Shown here one piece after another: positions 55,114-63,854 of a stretch of 64,000 bases of DNA (position 1 is the first letter of the stretch; the number at the start of each line of letters is the position of its first letter). This stretch comes from JBGQAS01 sp963699305. GTDB taxonomy: Bacteria; Chloroflexota; Anaerolineae; Anaerolineales; Anaerolineaceae. The translations under genes were made by a program, and so were the position numbers. The stretch is taken from NCBI GenBank assembly GCA_963699305.1, contig OY969431.1, positions 868,001-932,000 of the forward strand, given 5' to 3'. The notes beneath the pieces are model-generated. The model made no database searches. It had not been told where the DNA came from and worked only from the letters and a program-made list of their open reading frames with translations.

Positions 55114-55606
55114 TGTTCCAGCACCGCTTGCCGCGTCCGGTAGGAATTAATATGGCAGATCGCGATTGCCAGGGCATCAGCTGCATCATCGGGTTTGGGG
55201 ATCTCGGGTAAATTCAAGAGCGCTTTGACCATCAATTGGATCTGTTTCTTTTCTGCTGCCCCGTATCCGGTGATCGATTGCTTGACCTCGTTGGGCGTGT
55301 ATTCCATCAGTGGGATGTCAAGCTCAGCGAGAGCCAACAGAATGATGCCCCGCGCCTCGCCCACCGCCATGGCAGTTTTTACATTGTGTTGAAAAAAAGC
55401 TTCTCCACTCCGGCGCTTTCCGGTCGGTGGAGAAGAAGTAATTGTTTGATGCCGTTATACAGTGAAAGTAGTCGTTTCTCTGCATTTTCACTGGCGCTGG
55501 TGCGGATGATGCCCGATGCGCAGTGTTGAATGGTGCCTTGCTGGTTATCCCGGATCAACCCATAACCGGTGATCGCAATTCCAGGATCGATCCCGATGAC
55601 AAGCAT
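55110..55606 (-). CDS. ruvC: Holliday junction resolvase RuvC (frame broken near 55385)
   Basis: Cuts Holliday junctions as a dimer. The first part has the catalytic Asp in IGIDPG and Glu in VEKLFF; the second has TAMAVGEARG, YTPNEVKQSITGYGAAEK and the last acidic residues in DDAADALAIAICH. The two parts lie in different frames. Adding one T to the T-run near 55388-55394 turns the break into LFFQHNVKTAMAVG, the standard RuvC text. A sequence error is more likely than a lost gene. It lies in a yebC-ruvC-trmH-ruvA operon. Confidence 0.88.
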
Positions 55607-55612
55607 ATCCGG

Positions 55613-56368
55613 CTAAGCTTCTTCCAATTTAGCCATCGCCTCCGCGGAAATGTTCAATGTGCTGAAAACGGCTTGCACATCATCCAGCTCTTCCAGCGAT
55701 TCAATTGCCCGCATCACTTGCAGAGTATCATCCACTCCCAGGTCCATTAACTGGTTGGGGATCATGCGCAATTCCGCCACTTCCGGTTGGATGTCGGCTG
55801 ATCGTAACGTATCACTAAGCGTCTTAAAATGAGGTACCGGAGCAATGATCTCGATATAACCTTCATCCTGCGTCACATCGTCTGCGCCACCATTCACTGC
55901 CAGTTCAAAGATCTTGTCAAAATCGTTGCCCTCCGAGGGGATTGCAAAGTATGCCACGCGTTTGAACTGCCATGATACAGATCCGGCTTCGCCGAGGTTT
56001 CCACCTGCGCGGGTAAGATTATGGCGGATTTCCGCCACAGTGCGGTTGCGGTTTTCGGTTACACATTGGATCACGATCGCTACACCTTTCGGTCCGTAAC
56101 CTTCATATGAGCATTCTTCAAAAACTTCGCCTTCCTTCGATTCACCGGAGCCGCGTTTAATGGCGCGTTCGATATTTTCCTTGGGCATGTTTTGACCCCG
56201 TGCTTTATCGATCGCCAAGCGCAACTGGAAATTGGAATCCACATCCGCTCCGCCATCACGCGCAGCCATGACAATTTCACGGGTCAAACGGGTGAACACC
56301 GCACCGCGTTTAGCGTCGGCTACACCCTTTTTTCTTTTGATGGTTGCCCATTTGGAATGTCCAGACAT
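55613..56368 (-). CDS. yebC: YebC/PmpR/TACO1 family regulator
   Basis: A 251-residue YebC protein: MSGHSKWATIKRKKG at the start, ARDGGADVDSNFQLR, MPKENIERAIKRGSG and YEGYGPKGVAI. Recent work on the family supports a role in relieving ribosome stalls at proline stretches; older work names it a transcription regulator. It is directly upstream of ruvC (6 bases), the common order. Confidence 0.95.
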   Translation of the reverse strand: MSGHSKWATIKRKKGVADAKRGAVFTRLTREIVMAARDGGADVDSNFQLRLAIDKARGQNMPKENIERAIKRGSGESKEGEVFEECSYEGYGPKGVAIVIQCVTENRNRTVAEIRHNLTRAGGNLGEAGSVSWQFKRVAYFAIPSEGNDFDKIFELAVNGGADDVTQDEGYIEIIAPVPHFKTLSDTLRSADIQPEVAELRMIPNQLMDLGVDDTLQVMRAIESLEELDDVQAVFSTLNISAEAMAKLEEA

Positions 56369-56441
56369 ATTTCTCGCTCCTTGGGATTTACGTAATAAAG
56401 AACGCTAATTTTGTATTATACCATGTGCAGGTTTTTGTCCA

Positions 56442-57214
56442 TTATTTTGGCATGGGGCATGCCACCACTTCGTTGCGCAGGGTTCCAATCCCCTCAATTT
56501 CAGCCATCACAATGTCACCCGCTTCAAGCTTGCCTATCCCGGAGGGTGTGCCGGTGAGGATCACATCACCCGCTTCCAGCGTCATTGCGGATGATATGTA
56601 TGCTATCAGTTGTGGGATGGTGAAGATCATCTCCCGCGTGGAAGCCATCTGGCGTAGTTCTCCGTTGACCCGGCAGGAAATAATAACATCGGAAGTATCC
56701 AGTTCGGTCTCGATCCACGGTCCCAGCGGGCAGAAGGTATCAAACCCTTTGCCACGCGACCATTGCCCGTCCCGCCTTTGGAGATCGCGAGCGGTAATAT
56801 CAAGTCCGATGGTGTAACCGAGGATGTATTCTTCCGCTTGCTCGGCGGATATCCAGCGTCCACGTTTTCCCATCACCACCGCAAGTTCGGCCTCATGTTC
56901 CACCTGCTGGGATTGCGGGGGTAATTCGATTTTATCTTGCGGACCAATGATTGCAGATGGCGGTTTAGGAAGATCAGCGGGATTTCCGGAACTTCAACAT
57001 TCTGTTCCTGGGCATGTGCGGCATAATTGCGACCCACTCCCAGGATCTTGCTGGGAGTTGCCGGCGCTAACAGGTAAATTTTTTCCATCGGGATGCTGGC
57101 GCTCTGCCGGCGGTACTCTCCAAAAGGTGAACCGGAGATCAGTCCCACCATATTTTCGTTCACCCATCCCCAGGCAGGTGCTTCATTAGCAAATTGGAAC
57201 CGGATGATCTGCAT
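56442..57214 (-). CDS. Fumarylacetoacetate hydrolase family protein (frame broken near 56965)
   Basis: A divalent-metal enzyme that cleaves or isomerises beta-keto acids, often oxaloacetate tautomerase/decarboxylase or ring-cleavage products. Motifs: VGRNYAAHAQE, PLIFL, then EHEAELAVVMG, GLDITARDLQ, GFDTFCPLGPWI and LTGTPSGIG, with the metal Glu-Glu-Asp set. Both halves lie in different frames. Adding one A to the A-run near 56965 gives PLIFLKPPSAIIGPQDKIEL and joins them. The start is the ATG at 57214. Confidence 0.85.
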
Positions 57215-57285
57215 ACATACTCCAACGAAATGTCTTTCAACAGTTTAGCATAGAATGTTTTTTCAGGTTATAATCGCTTCTACCC

Positions 57286-57359
57286 GGGCGGGTAGCTCAG
57301 TTGGTTAGAGCGCGTCTCTTACACAGACGATGTCGCAGGTTCGAGTCCTGTTCCGCCCA
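57286..57359 (+). tRNA. tRNA-Val (anticodon TAC)
   Basis: Acceptor GGGCGGG pairs with TCCGCCC, discriminator A. Anticodon stem CGTCT/AGACG closes loop CTTACAC, giving anticodon TAC. T-arm GCAGG-TTCGAGT-CCTGT. CCA is not encoded. A -10 box TATAAT lies at 57269-57274. Confidence 0.95.
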
Positions 57360-57410
57360 TCTTAATACAGTTCAAAATATGTGTGTCTGGTCGTGAGCCA
57401 GTAAGTTTAT

Positions 57411-57448
57411 AGCCTTCGTTTGGATATAGTATCGAAACGAAGGCTTTT
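57411..57448 (+). terminator. Terminator downstream of tRNA-Val
   Basis: An 11-bp perfect stem (AGCCTTCGTTT/AAACGAAGGCT) with a 13-base loop, followed by a T-run. The 50 bases between tRNA and stem hold nothing I recognise. Confidence 0.8.
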
Positions 57449-57469
57449 GCTTTGCTTTTAAGATTCTTA

Positions 57470-57498
57470 TTGACATAAAGGTTAATTTGTCCTATTGT
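57470..57498 (+). promoter_or_regulatory. Sigma-70 type promoter
   Basis: -35 TTGACA (57470-57475), 17-base spacer, -10 TATTGT (57493-57498). It drives the exported-protein gene at 57580, leaving a leader of about 75 bases. Confidence 0.75.
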
Positions 57499-57579
57499 AT
57501 ATTTATCTGGATATCGATCCCAGTGCCTGAAATATCCTTATTTCAATTGCCGGTAATATATAGATTCAGGAGGGGTGGT

Positions 57580-58534
57580 ATGAAAAGACCTGTAAAGTAT
57601 TTATTAGCAAAGCTGTTTTGCCAAATATTGATGACAACTTTTTTGTTTTTATCTTTTGGATCGGAGAGTCATGTAGAAGCTGCTCAGCCCAAATACAAGA
57701 TCAGCTTCTTGGGTAATACAGGCAAACCAATTTGCGTCGGACAGGCAAAAGCAATAACTGTATTTTTCGAGCTAAATGAAGGGCAGAGTGAGACACAACC
57801 TCCTATTATCACATTTAATTATACTAATGGAATTTTAACACACCAAACTCAATCTGATAGTTTTTCCAGAGGTTTCGTTTTTGTTACTTTTATCGCTGAA
57901 ACACCTGGCACAGCCACATTGGGTGTAACAGCCTGGCCGGAAGGAGGGACTGCAAATATTTCCTTCACAATTTTGAAAGAATGCAATTATTCCTATAACT
58001 TTAATTCTCACGATGTTTCTCACAATCGAAGATGAAAAAGGTTTCATGGACTATAAGATAATCGCGAGATCGAAAGAAAACATTACCGCTCAAGAGGAAT
58101 CAATAAATATTAATCTGATTGAGACCATCATGAAAACACAATTGAATGTCCTCGCTTTCCGGTGGCCACCGGAGCTCAAATGTAGAACGGGACCTGACTT
58201 GTGGACTCATTCAGGTGGAGAAGGAATAGTGAAAGCTGCTGCAGTAATAGGAAAAGGAACCAATAACGGAGTAACAATTATCTTAAGTCATCCTGATGTT
58301 CCAGGCAATAATACATACAAAGCGATTTGCAAAGAAAGTACAATTACAAGAGATATCCCCTCAAGTATTTTCAATTCCTTGAACCCATGGATAAAAGAAT
58401 CTTTTCCACCAGACGGTGGCTCAAAAAAGATAAAAATCTCTGAGTATGATGAATCTGTGGAAAAGGTTAGTAAAATGAAAGGGATCGTTAGTGTTCACTA
58501 TGAAGCTGAAATGATGGTAACGAGATTTAAATGA
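57580..58534 (+). CDS. Exported protein of unknown function (frame probably broken near 58030)
   Basis: It starts at an ATG after a perfect AGGAGG. An N-terminal hydrophobic signal (residues 10-30) ends near SHVEAAQ. The mature part is rich in beta strands (YKISFLGNTGKPICVGQ, GFVFVTFIAETPGTATLGVTAW). Near 58030 the frame stops; the next frame carries on at once with DEKGFMDYKIIARSKENI and ends at 58534. Removing one base there joins both. I recognise no family. It has its own strong promoter and is followed by a lipoprotein gene with a 4-base overlap. Confidence 0.6.
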
Positions 58535-59883
58535 AACCGTTTACAACCTTTCCTTGCAAATGCTCGCATTTTGTAATAACCGCTCTAGTACTTCTGCTGC
58601 TGATGTCCGCTTGCGACTCTCCTGGAATTCAAGACGATTCATCGATCAATGCGAATTATCCTCTCACTGAGCCTTCAGTCGGTCTGGAAGGTCTGCAGAG
58701 CTACCATGCTGTATATGAATTAACACTTCAAGGCACTCTCGATGGGGAAGCGGTCGAACGGCGTTCCCGCATAGAAAAAACCTTTATCTCCAGTTCCTAT
58801 GATGAGGAGATTCTCTGGCAAGAACTGCAAACCGGCAGTGAGGAGATCTTTTTACATATATTCAGATTTGGTAATGCAGTTTATACTCTTAACCTGGATG
58901 AACAGGATTGTTGGGGTGAATATGTTGATCAACCTGAAAAATCCGTACCCTATCCATATGACTTGCTTCCACCGATTACCCGAGCTAGTCCGAAGGGCAA
59001 CGAAACAGTGAGCGGTGTGCAGTCGTTGCATTATCATTTTGGCAAGGAAGGACTATCGCTGGATGTTGATGACACTTCTGGCGAGGTGTGGATCGCCCAA
59101 AATGGAGGTTATGTCGTTAATATATACTCTGAGCATCCCAGCGCCTGCCAACCCGACTGGTAGCGGTGTGGAAATTGCAGAGAATTTAAGCTATGAATTT
59201 AACAGAGATCAACTCCATCAACCAAATCGAGCTGCCGGTGGTTTGCATTCCGGTGCTGGTCGATATCCCTGCCATGGATGATGCGCAAAACCTTTATCGC
59301 GGTGGCGGAATAATGGATTACACCACCCCATCCGATGTCGCACAGGTGATCAATTTTTATAGTAAGGCTCTACCTTCCCTGGGATGGACCTTAATGAGCC
59401 ATCCATTGCCCAAAGCCGGAGCGATTCACAGAGTATGAATTACACTCAAGGAGATCAAGACCTGACCATCCTCCTAGAAAATGTGGAAGGCATCTTGGAA
59501 GTTACTGCCCTGCTCTACGGTCCCGTTCAAGCTCCACAGGAATCGACAGCATCTACCGATCCCAGCCCTACTCCAGGAATAAAATCAACCGCCGATGCTT
59601 CGCAGAGCGGACTGCCGACTGATGTGCCACTTTACCCGGGAGCGACTGACTTATTAAACTTCCTACGGGGGTAAATTTTTCAAGCAGCGCTTCCCCTGAG
59701 ACTGTGGCAACGTTCTACCACGACCAGTTATTATCGTTTGGATGGCGCTTTATTACCGAGGTGAAACCGGATGCCAGCAAAGTCGTCCAGACCTGGATGA
59801 TGTCAAATCGCATGCTGGTGGTCCAAATTCTAGCGAATAACGGAACCTCAACCGTCATGCTCGTACTGAACACTCAACCATAA
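58531..59883 (+). pseudogene. Lipoprotein gene with four frame breaks
   Basis: It starts as a lipoprotein (signal ends in LLMSAC). The first 200 residues (AVYELTLQGTLDGEAVE, AQNGGYVVN) resemble LolA/LppX-type lipid-binding folds seen in Anaerolineae lipoproteins. The coding text then hops through three frames: breaks near 59125 (surplus base), 59190 (surplus T), 59420 (missing base) and 59655 (missing base). Joined, it reads on through YTLSIPAPANPTG, QIELPVVCIPVLVDIPAMD, NYTQGDQDLTILLE and two similar tail domains (VAQVINFYSKALPSLGW, TVATFYHDQLLSFGW), ending at 59883. Either decay or poor local consensus. Confidence 0.7.
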
Positions 59884-59972
59884 TCATAGTCTTGAGTGTT
59901 GGGTGAAATTGAAAAAGTAAAAAAGTCTGATATTCTTATCATATTCATTGAGCATTATATTTGTCTTAATTT

Positions 59973-59999
59973 GAATTGCATTTTCTTCTAATGCAATTC
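59973..59999. other. Perfect hairpin upstream of tmRNA
   Basis: A 10-bp stem (GAATTGCATT/AATGCAATTC) with a 7-base loop and no T-run. It lies between the lipoprotein end and the tmRNA promoter and may end the upstream transcript or bind a regulator. Confidence 0.4.
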
Positions 60000-60013
60000 C
60001 AACATTTCCCCTT

Positions 60014-60019
60014 TATAAT
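60014..60019 (+). promoter_or_regulatory. -10 box of tmRNA
   Basis: TATAAT ends 9 bases before the mature 5' end of tmRNA. No good -35 box is seen at the usual distance. Confidence 0.5.
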
Positions 60020-60028
60020 GGATCATCC

Positions 60029-60418
60029 GGGGATGACTGGCTTCGACGGGAGAGGCTGGCTCCGGACTGCGAGCCGAGAGGTACCGAACTCGTAAAATCC
60101 GTACAAACACAAGTGCCAATCGCACTCAGTACGCTGCTCTCCCCCTCGCTGCATAAGTGAGATAGAGCAACAATGATCTCCTTGTGAGGTCACGTCCGCC
60201 TGCCCCGCCCCTCTGCCGGTGGTAACGTGGACGATACAATGCGGAGGTGCCGCGCCGGTTGCCACACCCGGCGTGAAAGAGGACTTTCGGGTCCCAGTGG
60301 CTGGCTGAACGTGCTTTCTGTTGGAACCCTGCCGGTCAGCGACAACCAAGACCAACTACGCTCGTAGATGTCCGCGGGTCTATTCTTTCGGACGCGGGTT
60401 CGATTCCCGCCATCTCCA
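60029..60418 (+). ncRNA. ssrA: Transfer-messenger RNA (tmRNA)
   Basis: Rescues stalled ribosomes. The 5' end GGGGATG pairs with the 3' end CATCTCC plus discriminator A, forming the Ala-tRNA-like acceptor. The typical 5' motif GACTGGCTTCGACGG and the 3' T-arm GCGGG-TTCGATT-CCCGC are present. The tag frame runs 60115-60156 and encodes ANRTQYAALPLAA then TAA, ending in the usual LAA degradation signal. The resume codon is GCC. CCA is not encoded. The long frame on the opposite strand is not a gene. Confidence 0.95.
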
Positions 60419-60422
60419 CCTT

Positions 60423-60455
60423 ATGAGAGTCCAACATCTGGACTCTCATTGTTTC
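60423..60455 (+). terminator. Terminator of tmRNA
   Basis: A 10-bp perfect stem (ATGAGAGTCC/GGACTCTCAT) with loop AACATCT and a following T-rich stretch, starting 5 bases after the tmRNA. Confidence 0.8.
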
Positions 60456-60535
60456 ATTGTCAATTGTCATTCTGAACCCTGGATTGTGGGCGAAGAATCC
60501 CTCCTGATATTTAAATAAAATTCAACGGAAGGGAA

Positions 60536-61729
60536 CTAACACTTCTTCAGGCAGACCAAACCTTTGAGATAAGCACTTTCAGGGTAGTTAAGTACGATCG
60601 GATGATCGGGTGCCTGCATCATCGTCTCCAACAATTGGATAGTCGCGCCAGCATCAACCGCTGCGCCTGAAACGATCTTCAAGAACAAATCCGAACTCAC
60701 TCCCCCGGAACAGGAAAACGTAAAAAGGATACCTCCCGGATTCAACAACTTGAATGCGAGTAGGTTGATATCCTTGTAGGCTCTGGACGCTTTTTCCACC
60801 AGGGCTGCAGTAGGTGCAAACTTGGGCGGATCGAGGATGATGACATCATAGGAATGGTTTCGGTCGCGGCATTTGCGCAGCTCCTCGAACACATCCCCCT
60901 CGAGCCAAAAAGCATCCGCATTTTCCATTAGATTTTGAGCCAAATTACGCCGTCCCATCAGCAAAGCATCCTCGCTGGAATCGATGGAAGTCACCTCCCT
61001 GGCACCACCCTTGATTGCATACACCGAGAAACCTCCGGTAAAGCAAAAACAATTGAGTACGCGCATGCCTTTAACATATTTCATCAGCCGCTGGCGGTTC
61101 TCGCGCTGGTCTAGGTAAAAACCGGTCTTTTGCCCTTTGACCGGATCGACCTCGAAGGTTAGCCCATTTTCGCGGATGAGCACATTCCCATCAATGGGTG
61201 CTCCGGCAAGCAGTCCGCAGTTTTCCGCCAAACCCTCCAGGCGGCGCACTTCCACATCCGAACGTTCGTAAATGCTGGTCGGTTTTAGCTGATCCATGAT
61301 GATGTTACAAAACATTTTTTTCCATCGCTCAGCACCAGCGGTCAATATCTGAAGCACGATCACATCCGCATACTTATCGGCGACCAAACCCGGCAGGCCA
61401 TCCGACTCAGCAAATATCAAGCGGTACGAATTAGTGAGGTGAGGTTCAATAAGTCCCTTGCGCAATTGGATGGCTTGCTTGATGCGTGAAATAAAAAATG
61501 TTTCATTTACTGATTCGCTGGGATCCCATGTCCACACTCGGGCAACGATCTGCGATGATGGATTGTAAGCGGCGAGCGCTACACACTCGTTGTGCGAAGT
61601 AACTATTTCCACCGTATCCCCACTTTGCGGGTTACCTTCCACCCTTGCAACCGCCCCCGAAAATACCCAGGGATGGTGATTGAAAATCGAGCGTTCCCTG
61701 CCGGGCTTTAGATAGATCCTGGGGTCCAC
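60536..61729 (-). CDS. RlmI-like 23S rRNA cytosine methyltransferase
   Basis: A class I SAM-dependent RNA methyltransferase of 397 residues. N-terminal PUA domain (LKPGRERSIFNHHPWVFSGAV), middle domain with KGQKTGFYLDQRENR, and the Rossmann domain with LNCFCFTGGFSVYA and the catalytic-site DPPKFAP. I chose the GTG at 61729, which follows GGGGAG and lies just after the ligA stop; the longer frame upstream is inside ligA. RlmI makes m5C1962 in E. coli. Same target is likely but unproven. Confidence 0.9.
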   Translation of the reverse strand: MDPRIYLKPGRERSIFNHHPWVFSGAVARVEGNPQSGDTVEIVTSHNECVALAAYNPSSQIVARVWTWDPSESVNETFFISRIKQAIQLRKGLIEPHLTNSYRLIFAESDGLPGLVADKYADVIVLQILTAGAERWKKMFCNIIMDQLKPTSIYERSDVEVRRLEGLAENCGLLAGAPIDGNVLIRENGLTFEVDPVKGQKTGFYLDQRENRQRLMKYVKGMRVLNCFCFTGGFSVYAIKGGAREVTSIDSSEDALLMGRRNLAQNLMENADAFWLEGDVFEELRKCRDRNHSYDVIILDPPKFAPTAALVEKASRAYKDINLLAFKLLNPGGILFTFSCSGGVSSDLFLKIVSGAAVDAGATIQLLETMMQAPDHPIVLNYPESAYLKGLVCLKKC

Positions 61730-61733
61730 GGAT

Positions 61734-63755
61734 TCACTCCCCAGCCAATTTTCGTAATCCGGCTTCGTCAATGACTGGAATATTCCATTGGCGCGCTTTA
61801 TCCAATTTGGATCCCGGCGTTTCGCCTGCAACCACGTAATCGGTTCTGCGGCTTACGCTATCCGTTACCTTCCCACCGTGTTGTTGGATGAAACTCTTGA
61901 CATCTTCTCGAGAAAATCCTGCGAGGGTGCCGGTGACAACAAATGTTTTATCATCAAGTGTTTGTGCAACACTTGATGTTGATTTTTGTGCAAATGGCCA
62001 GACTCCCGCATTTTTCAGCTTGGTCAGTACCAATTGGTTAACAGGACGGGCAAACCAATCCACGATCGCCCTGGCAATGTTTGGACCGACACCTTCAATA
62101 GTTTGCAAGTCTTCAAAGGTGGCTTTCGCCAACATTCCGATATCTGTAAACTGAAATGATAAGTCGGTTGCCAGAACCTCACCCACCCCGCGGATGCCTA
62201 AAGCAGCAATAACACGTTTGAGCGGTTGTCTGCGGGATTGATCGATGGATTGGATCACGTTCTCAGCTTTCTTATCCGCAAACCCTTCCAATTTTAGTAG
62301 GTCGTCTTTTTTGAGATAGTATAGATCAGCAGCATCTCCGACAAGTCCTGCCTGGGCCAACTGCTCAACGATCTTGATCCCCAATCCGATAATATCCATG
62401 GCACCGCGGGAGACAAAATGCTCAAGGTTGCGGATCAATTGTGCCGGACAAGCTGCATTGACACAAAACCAGGCAACCTCACCAGGCAAATGCTCTACCG
62501 CCTGCCCACATGTCGGGCAAACTTTCGGTGGCTCAAATTTTTTCTCCTGTCCGGTGCGAACTTCGGTAATGGGACCAATGATATATGGGATAACATCTCC
62601 GGCGCGTTTCACCATCACACGGTCACCAATGCGTATGTCTTTTTCAGAAATGTATTCGAAATTGTGGAGTGTCGCCTGTTTGACAATCACTCCTCCAATT
62701 TCGACAGGTTCCAGCATAGCGGTGGGCGTGAGAACACCCGTCCTGCCTACATTTATCCCGATATCGTTTAAGCGGGTTGTTACCTCACGGGCAGGATATT
62801 TGAGCGCTATGGCACTGCGAGGATCTTTTCCGACAATGCCTAATTCTGCTGCCAGGTCGAGATCATTTACTTTGATGACCACACCATCAGCTTCGAAGGG
62901 AAAGGTGTCACGTTTTCCCTGCCAGTCTGTAATGCGTTCAAGCACAGAATCCAGGTTTCCACACAGTTCGTATTGGGATGTTACAGGGAATCCCAACGTT
63001 TTAAGGTATTCGAGCGTTTCCAATTGGGTTCCAGGCACCCTTGCACTGCAAGCCACGATGGCATAGCATAATAATGTTAGTGGACGAGAAGCTGTCAGTG
63101 CAGGGTCAAGCTGGCGAAGAGACCCTGCTGCGGTATTGCGGGGATTCTGATAGACACGTTCTCCGGCCTCTTCCAGGTTTTTATTTAACTTCTCAAAATC
63201 ATTCTTATTGATGAACACTTCACCGCGCACAACAAGCTCTGCCGGTGGGATCCCGTCCAAATTTCGAATCGGTATGCGCAAAGGCACAGGTTTCACTGTG
63301 CGCAGGTTGGCGGTGATATCTTCACCCACTTCACCATCGCCACGCGTTGCACCTTGCACAAAAATCCCATTTCGATAATGAAGTACAACGGTTAATCCAT
63401 CAATCTTGGGTTCAAGTATGAATCCCGTCCCGGATACTCGGTCGTCCAACTTACAGATGCGTTCGTACCAGGCACGGATATCGGTATCATTGAATGCATT
63501 GGCAAGGCTGAGGATGGGAGCAGGATGACGTACCTTGGTAAATTTATCCAGGATCCGCCCTCCTGCACGTTGTGAAGGTGAGTCAGAGGTAATCCAATCC
63601 GGGTATTGTTCTTCGATTTCCCGCAGCCGCATCACCATTTTATCGAATTCCGCATCGCTAATGACGGGATCATCAAGCACATGATAGCGGTAATTATGAA
63701 AATTGATATCCTGCTTGAGCTGCTCGAGTTCTAATTTCAGGTTATCCGATTCCAT
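61734..63755 (-). CDS. ligA: NAD-dependent DNA ligase LigA
   Basis: Seals nicks in replication and repair. Domains in order: Ia (HNYRYHVLDDPVISDAEFD), adenylation domain with the active Lys in EPKIDGLTV, OB fold, a four-Cys zinc finger (CPTCGQ, CVNAACP), HhH repeats (TIEGVGPNIARAIVDWF) and a C-terminal BRCT domain (VVTGTLAGFSREDVKSFI). Length 673 aa. The start is the ATG at 63755; the frame extends upstream through a promoter and is not coding there. RlmI-like gene follows 4 bases later. Confidence 0.96.
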   Translation of the reverse strand: MESDNLKLELEQLKQDINFHNYRYHVLDDPVISDAEFDKMVMRLREIEEQYPDWITSDSPSQRAGGRILDKFTKVRHPAPILSLANAFNDTDIRAWYERICKLDDRVSGTGFILEPKIDGLTVVLHYRNGIFVQGATRGDGEVGEDITANLRTVKPVPLRIPIRNLDGIPPAELVVRGEVFINKNDFEKLNKNLEEAGERVYQNPRNTAAGSLRQLDPALTASRPLTLLCYAIVACSARVPGTQLETLEYLKTLGFPVTSQYELCGNLDSVLERITDWQGKRDTFPFEADGVVIKVNDLDLAAELGIVGKDPRSAIALKYPAREVTTRLNDIGINVGRTGVLTPTAMLEPVEIGGVIVKQATLHNFEYISEKDIRIGDRVMVKRAGDVIPYIIGPITEVRTGQEKKFEPPKVCPTCGQAVEHLPGEVAWFCVNAACPAQLIRNLEHFVSRGAMDIIGLGIKIVEQLAQAGLVGDAADLYYLKKDDLLKLEGFADKKAENVIQSIDQSRRQPLKRVIAALGIRGVGEVLATDLSFQFTDIGMLAKATFEDLQTIEGVGPNIARAIVDWFARPVNQLVLTKLKNAGVWPFAQKSTSSVAQTLDDKTFVVTGTLAGFSREDVKSFIQQHGGKVTDSVSRRTDYVVAGETPGSKLDKARQWNIPVIDEAGLRKLAGE

Positions 63756-63762
63756 AGAAAAT

Positions 63763-63790
63763 ATTATAGCCCAAATGATTTTCAGTCCAA
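63763..63790 (-). promoter_or_regulatory. Promoter of ligA
   Basis: On the minus strand: -35 TTGGAC (63785-63790), 16-base spacer, -10 TATAAT (63763-63768). The ATG follows 7 bases after the -10 box with no ribosome site, so the mRNA should be leaderless. Confidence 0.65.
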
Positions 63791-63854
63791 TACCATTTAG
63801 AATATAATAACGTATATAATTTTGGACACTTGTGTCATTCACCTGGAGGTACAA

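Noticed and set aside
55380..55400. Programmed frameshift in ruvC at the T-run
   Set aside because: A T-run could slip, but similar single-base breaks occur in many unrelated genes here without a common slippery motif, so sequence error is simpler.
60023..60355. 110-residue open frame antisense to tmRNA
   Set aside because: It lies wholly over the tmRNA on the other strand, has no ribosome site or family match, and is explained by the structured GC-richer RNA sequence.
62374..63066. 230-residue open frame antisense to ligA
   Set aside because: The ligA protein on the other strand is fully conserved here; the antisense product is rich in Ser, Thr and Arg with no recognisable motif.
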